Shown here one piece after another: positions 8,626 through 9,454 of a DNA stretch of 9,454 nucleotides (positions are counted from its first letter, which is position 1; each line of letters begins with the position of its first letter). A program made the position numbers and the translations under genes. The notes below the pieces were generated by a model, which saw nothing but the letters and a program-made list of their open reading frames with translations, had not been told where the DNA came from and made no database searches. Source of the DNA: Bacteroidota bacterium (lineage in GTDB: Bacteria > Bacteroidota > Bacteroidia > Flavobacteriales_D > Crocinitomicaceae); the NCBI GenBank assembly GCA_024280195.1, contig JAJRQP010000137.1, positions 1 through 9,454 on the forward strand. The letters are read 5' to 3'.

Positions 8626-8632
8626 AACTTTG
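8625..8632 (+). promoter_or_regulatory. Putative -7 promoter box for the 140-residue lipoprotein gene
   Basis: TAACTTTG matches TAnnTTTG and lies 17 bases before the ATG at 8650, predicting a leader of roughly 12-14 bases. Its first base is also the first base of the start codon of the - strand gene, so the two divergent genes share overlapping control DNA. No clear -33 element is visible. Confidence 0.5.
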
Positions 8633-8649
8633 CTTATCTTATAAACGCA

Positions 8650-9072
8650 ATGAAAGTACAATTTATTTTTCTTCTCTTGGTCGGATTACTTTTTTCTTGT
8701 AAAAAGAATAAAACAAATCCAGTTCCAAATGTCCCCTTTGATGTTACAATCAACATCACTTTACCTAGTTATTCTAACTTAATTGGTGTCAGTGGTTGGG
8801 CGTATGTGAATGCAGGTTCTAAAGGAGTTATCGTTTATAGAAGAGGCATAGATGAGTTCATTGCATTTGATAGACATTCTCCAGCAGATGTCAATGGAGA
8901 TTGCGCTTCACCTTTATATCCTGATACAGATAATTATTTGCAATTAAACGATGATTGTAACAATGCAACCTTCTCTTTATACGATGGTTCGCCAATTTCT
9001 GGCTCGGATTATGGACTGAGACAATACCAAACTGCATGGAATGGTAGTGAATCGCTTCGTATTTTTAATTGA
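8650..9072 (+). CDS. Lipoprotein with a Rieske-like fold lacking most iron-sulfur ligands
   Basis: This 140-residue protein has a lipoprotein signal peptide ending in LLFSC (Cys17) followed by the polar spacer KKNKTNPVPN. From residue 30 on it follows the pattern of small Bacteroidota Rieske-type lipoproteins: GVIVYRRGIDEFIAFDR (59-75), a CP-like segment, then DDCNNATFSLYDGSPISG (101-118), LRQYQTAW and a final LRIFN. A true Rieske protein binds a 2Fe-2S cluster through CxH and CxxH. Here the first motif position reads HSP (76-78), and the second reads CNNA (103-106), so both histidine ligands are missing and only Cys103 is clearly in place. Cys85 is a further free cysteine. I infer a cluster-free structural or binding protein, exported and anchored to a membrane, probably the outer one. 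The fold call rests on recognising the motif pattern by eye and should be treated as moderate. Confidence 0.65.
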   Translation: MKVQFIFLLLVGLLFSCKKNKTNPVPNVPFDVTINITLPSYSNLIGVSGWAYVNAGSKGVIVYRRGIDEFIAFDRHSPADVNGDCASPLYPDTDNYLQLNDDCNNATFSLYDGSPISGSDYGLRQYQTAWNGSESLRIFN

Positions 9073-9077
9073 TTGAT

Positions 9078-9085
9078 TACCTTTG
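9078..9085 (+). promoter_or_regulatory. Putative -7 promoter box for the ferredoxin gene
   Basis: TACCTTTG matches TAnnTTTG and is followed by CA, as often seen in this phylum. It lies 18 bases before the ATG at 9104 and just after the preceding stop codon, so the ferredoxin gene probably has its own promoter with a leader of about 13-15 bases. The -33 element is not evident. Confidence 0.5.
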
Positions 9086-9103
9086 CACCATTAAATTAAG
9101 AGA

Positions 9104-9421
9104 ATGCAAGACGTTAAAGTTACTATCATAGATAGAGAAGGAGTTGATCATGTGCTAGAGGCACCAACCGATATGAGCATGAATATCATGGAGCTGTGTA
9201 AAGCTTATGAACTTCCTGTCCTGGGTGAATGTGGAGGGATGGCTATGTGCGCAACTTGTCAATGTTACTTAGAGTCTGATACTGATCTTCCTGAACAAAG
9301 TGATGATGAACTAGATATGCTAGACCAAGCGTTTCATGTGGAAGATAACAGCCGTCTAGGTTGTCAAATTCAAATTACCGATGACATTGATGGAATTGTA
9401 TTGCGTTTAGCTCCGGAGTAA
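9104..9421 (+). CDS. 2Fe-2S ferredoxin, adrenodoxin type
   Basis: This complete 105-residue protein has the cluster-binding pattern of vertebrate/bacterial adrenodoxin-type ferredoxins: Cys43, Cys49 and Cys52 in GECGGMAMCATC and Cys87 in RLGCQI, that is C-x5-C-x2-C-x34-C. The N-terminal beta strands (VKVTIIDREG) and the acidic helix SDDELDMLDQA, which in this group binds redox partners, are present. These soluble cytoplasmic proteins pass single electrons, for example to iron-sulfur cluster assembly or to cytochrome P450-like enzymes; no partner gene is visible here to say which. An extra cysteine (Cys54, directly after the third ligand) is present and unlikely to be a ligand. The 31-bp gap upstream contains its own promoter-like box. 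After the stop, only 33 bases remain; they hold a 9-base direct repeat (GATTCAATG at 9424 and 9440) and no gene. Confidence 0.93.
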   Translation: MQDVKVTIIDREGVDHVLEAPTDMSMNIMELCKAYELPVLGECGGMAMCATCQCYLESDTDLPEQSDDELDMLDQAFHVEDNSRLGCQIQITDDIDGIVLRLAPE

Positions 9422-9454
9422 GGATTCAATGTTTTAATGATTCAATGGATACCC

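Noticed and set aside
8626..8661. Upstream start (12 extra codons) for the small - strand lipoprotein
   Set aside because: It would bury the signal peptide behind a polar stretch and overlap the start of the divergent gene. The inner ATG gives a perfect lipoprotein signal.
9424..9448. Direct repeat GATTCAATG twice after the ferredoxin gene as a possible binding site
   Set aside because: It is nine bases in AT-rich sequence at the window edge, with no further context, so it cannot be told from chance.

Overview
The window reads as a chromosomal segment of a gliding or secreting member of the Bacteroidota, most likely Flavobacteriales. I lean towards a Fluviicola/Crocinitomicaceae-like lineage, but that is an inference. 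The base composition is AT-rich, start codons have A/T-rich leaders instead of strong Shine-Dalgarno sites, TAnnTTTG-type boxes stand in front of several genes, and the core type IX secretion system (T9SS)/gliding genes appear in their usual order.

Left half (1-3962): the 3' end of gldK, then complete gldL, gldM and gldN on the + strand. The short gaps (59, 63 and 12 bp) suggest one operon. GldL and GldM form the proton-driven inner-membrane motor of the T9SS. GldM spans the periplasm, and GldK/GldN form the ring under the outer membrane that GldM contacts. A strong hairpin/T-tract terminator (3979-4019) closes the operon.

Middle (3963-6187): a 458-bp non-coding leader made of low-complexity repeats, including four identical 25-bp units in a strand that is otherwise almost free of G. 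It is followed by a second complete gldM-like gene. The first 42 residues of the two GldM proteins differ at one position and the C-terminal domains are clearly homologous, but the membrane-proximal periplasmic part has diverged strongly. The second gldM has no gldL or gldN partner beside it. This is the most interesting object in the window: a possible alternative motor shaft for the same secretion machine.

Right half (6188-9454): an ABC-F ATPase (translation factor type) with a promoter-like box almost touching its start codon; a 170-bp intergenic region rich in hairpins and short repeats; a very basic 90-residue lipoprotein on the - strand; a divergent 140-residue lipoprotein that looks like a Rieske fold without its iron-sulfur ligands; and a complete adrenodoxin-type 2Fe-2S ferredoxin. 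These look like ordinary housekeeping or envelope genes with no evident link to the T9SS genes. I saw no tRNA, rRNA, transposase, phage gene or CRISPR array.
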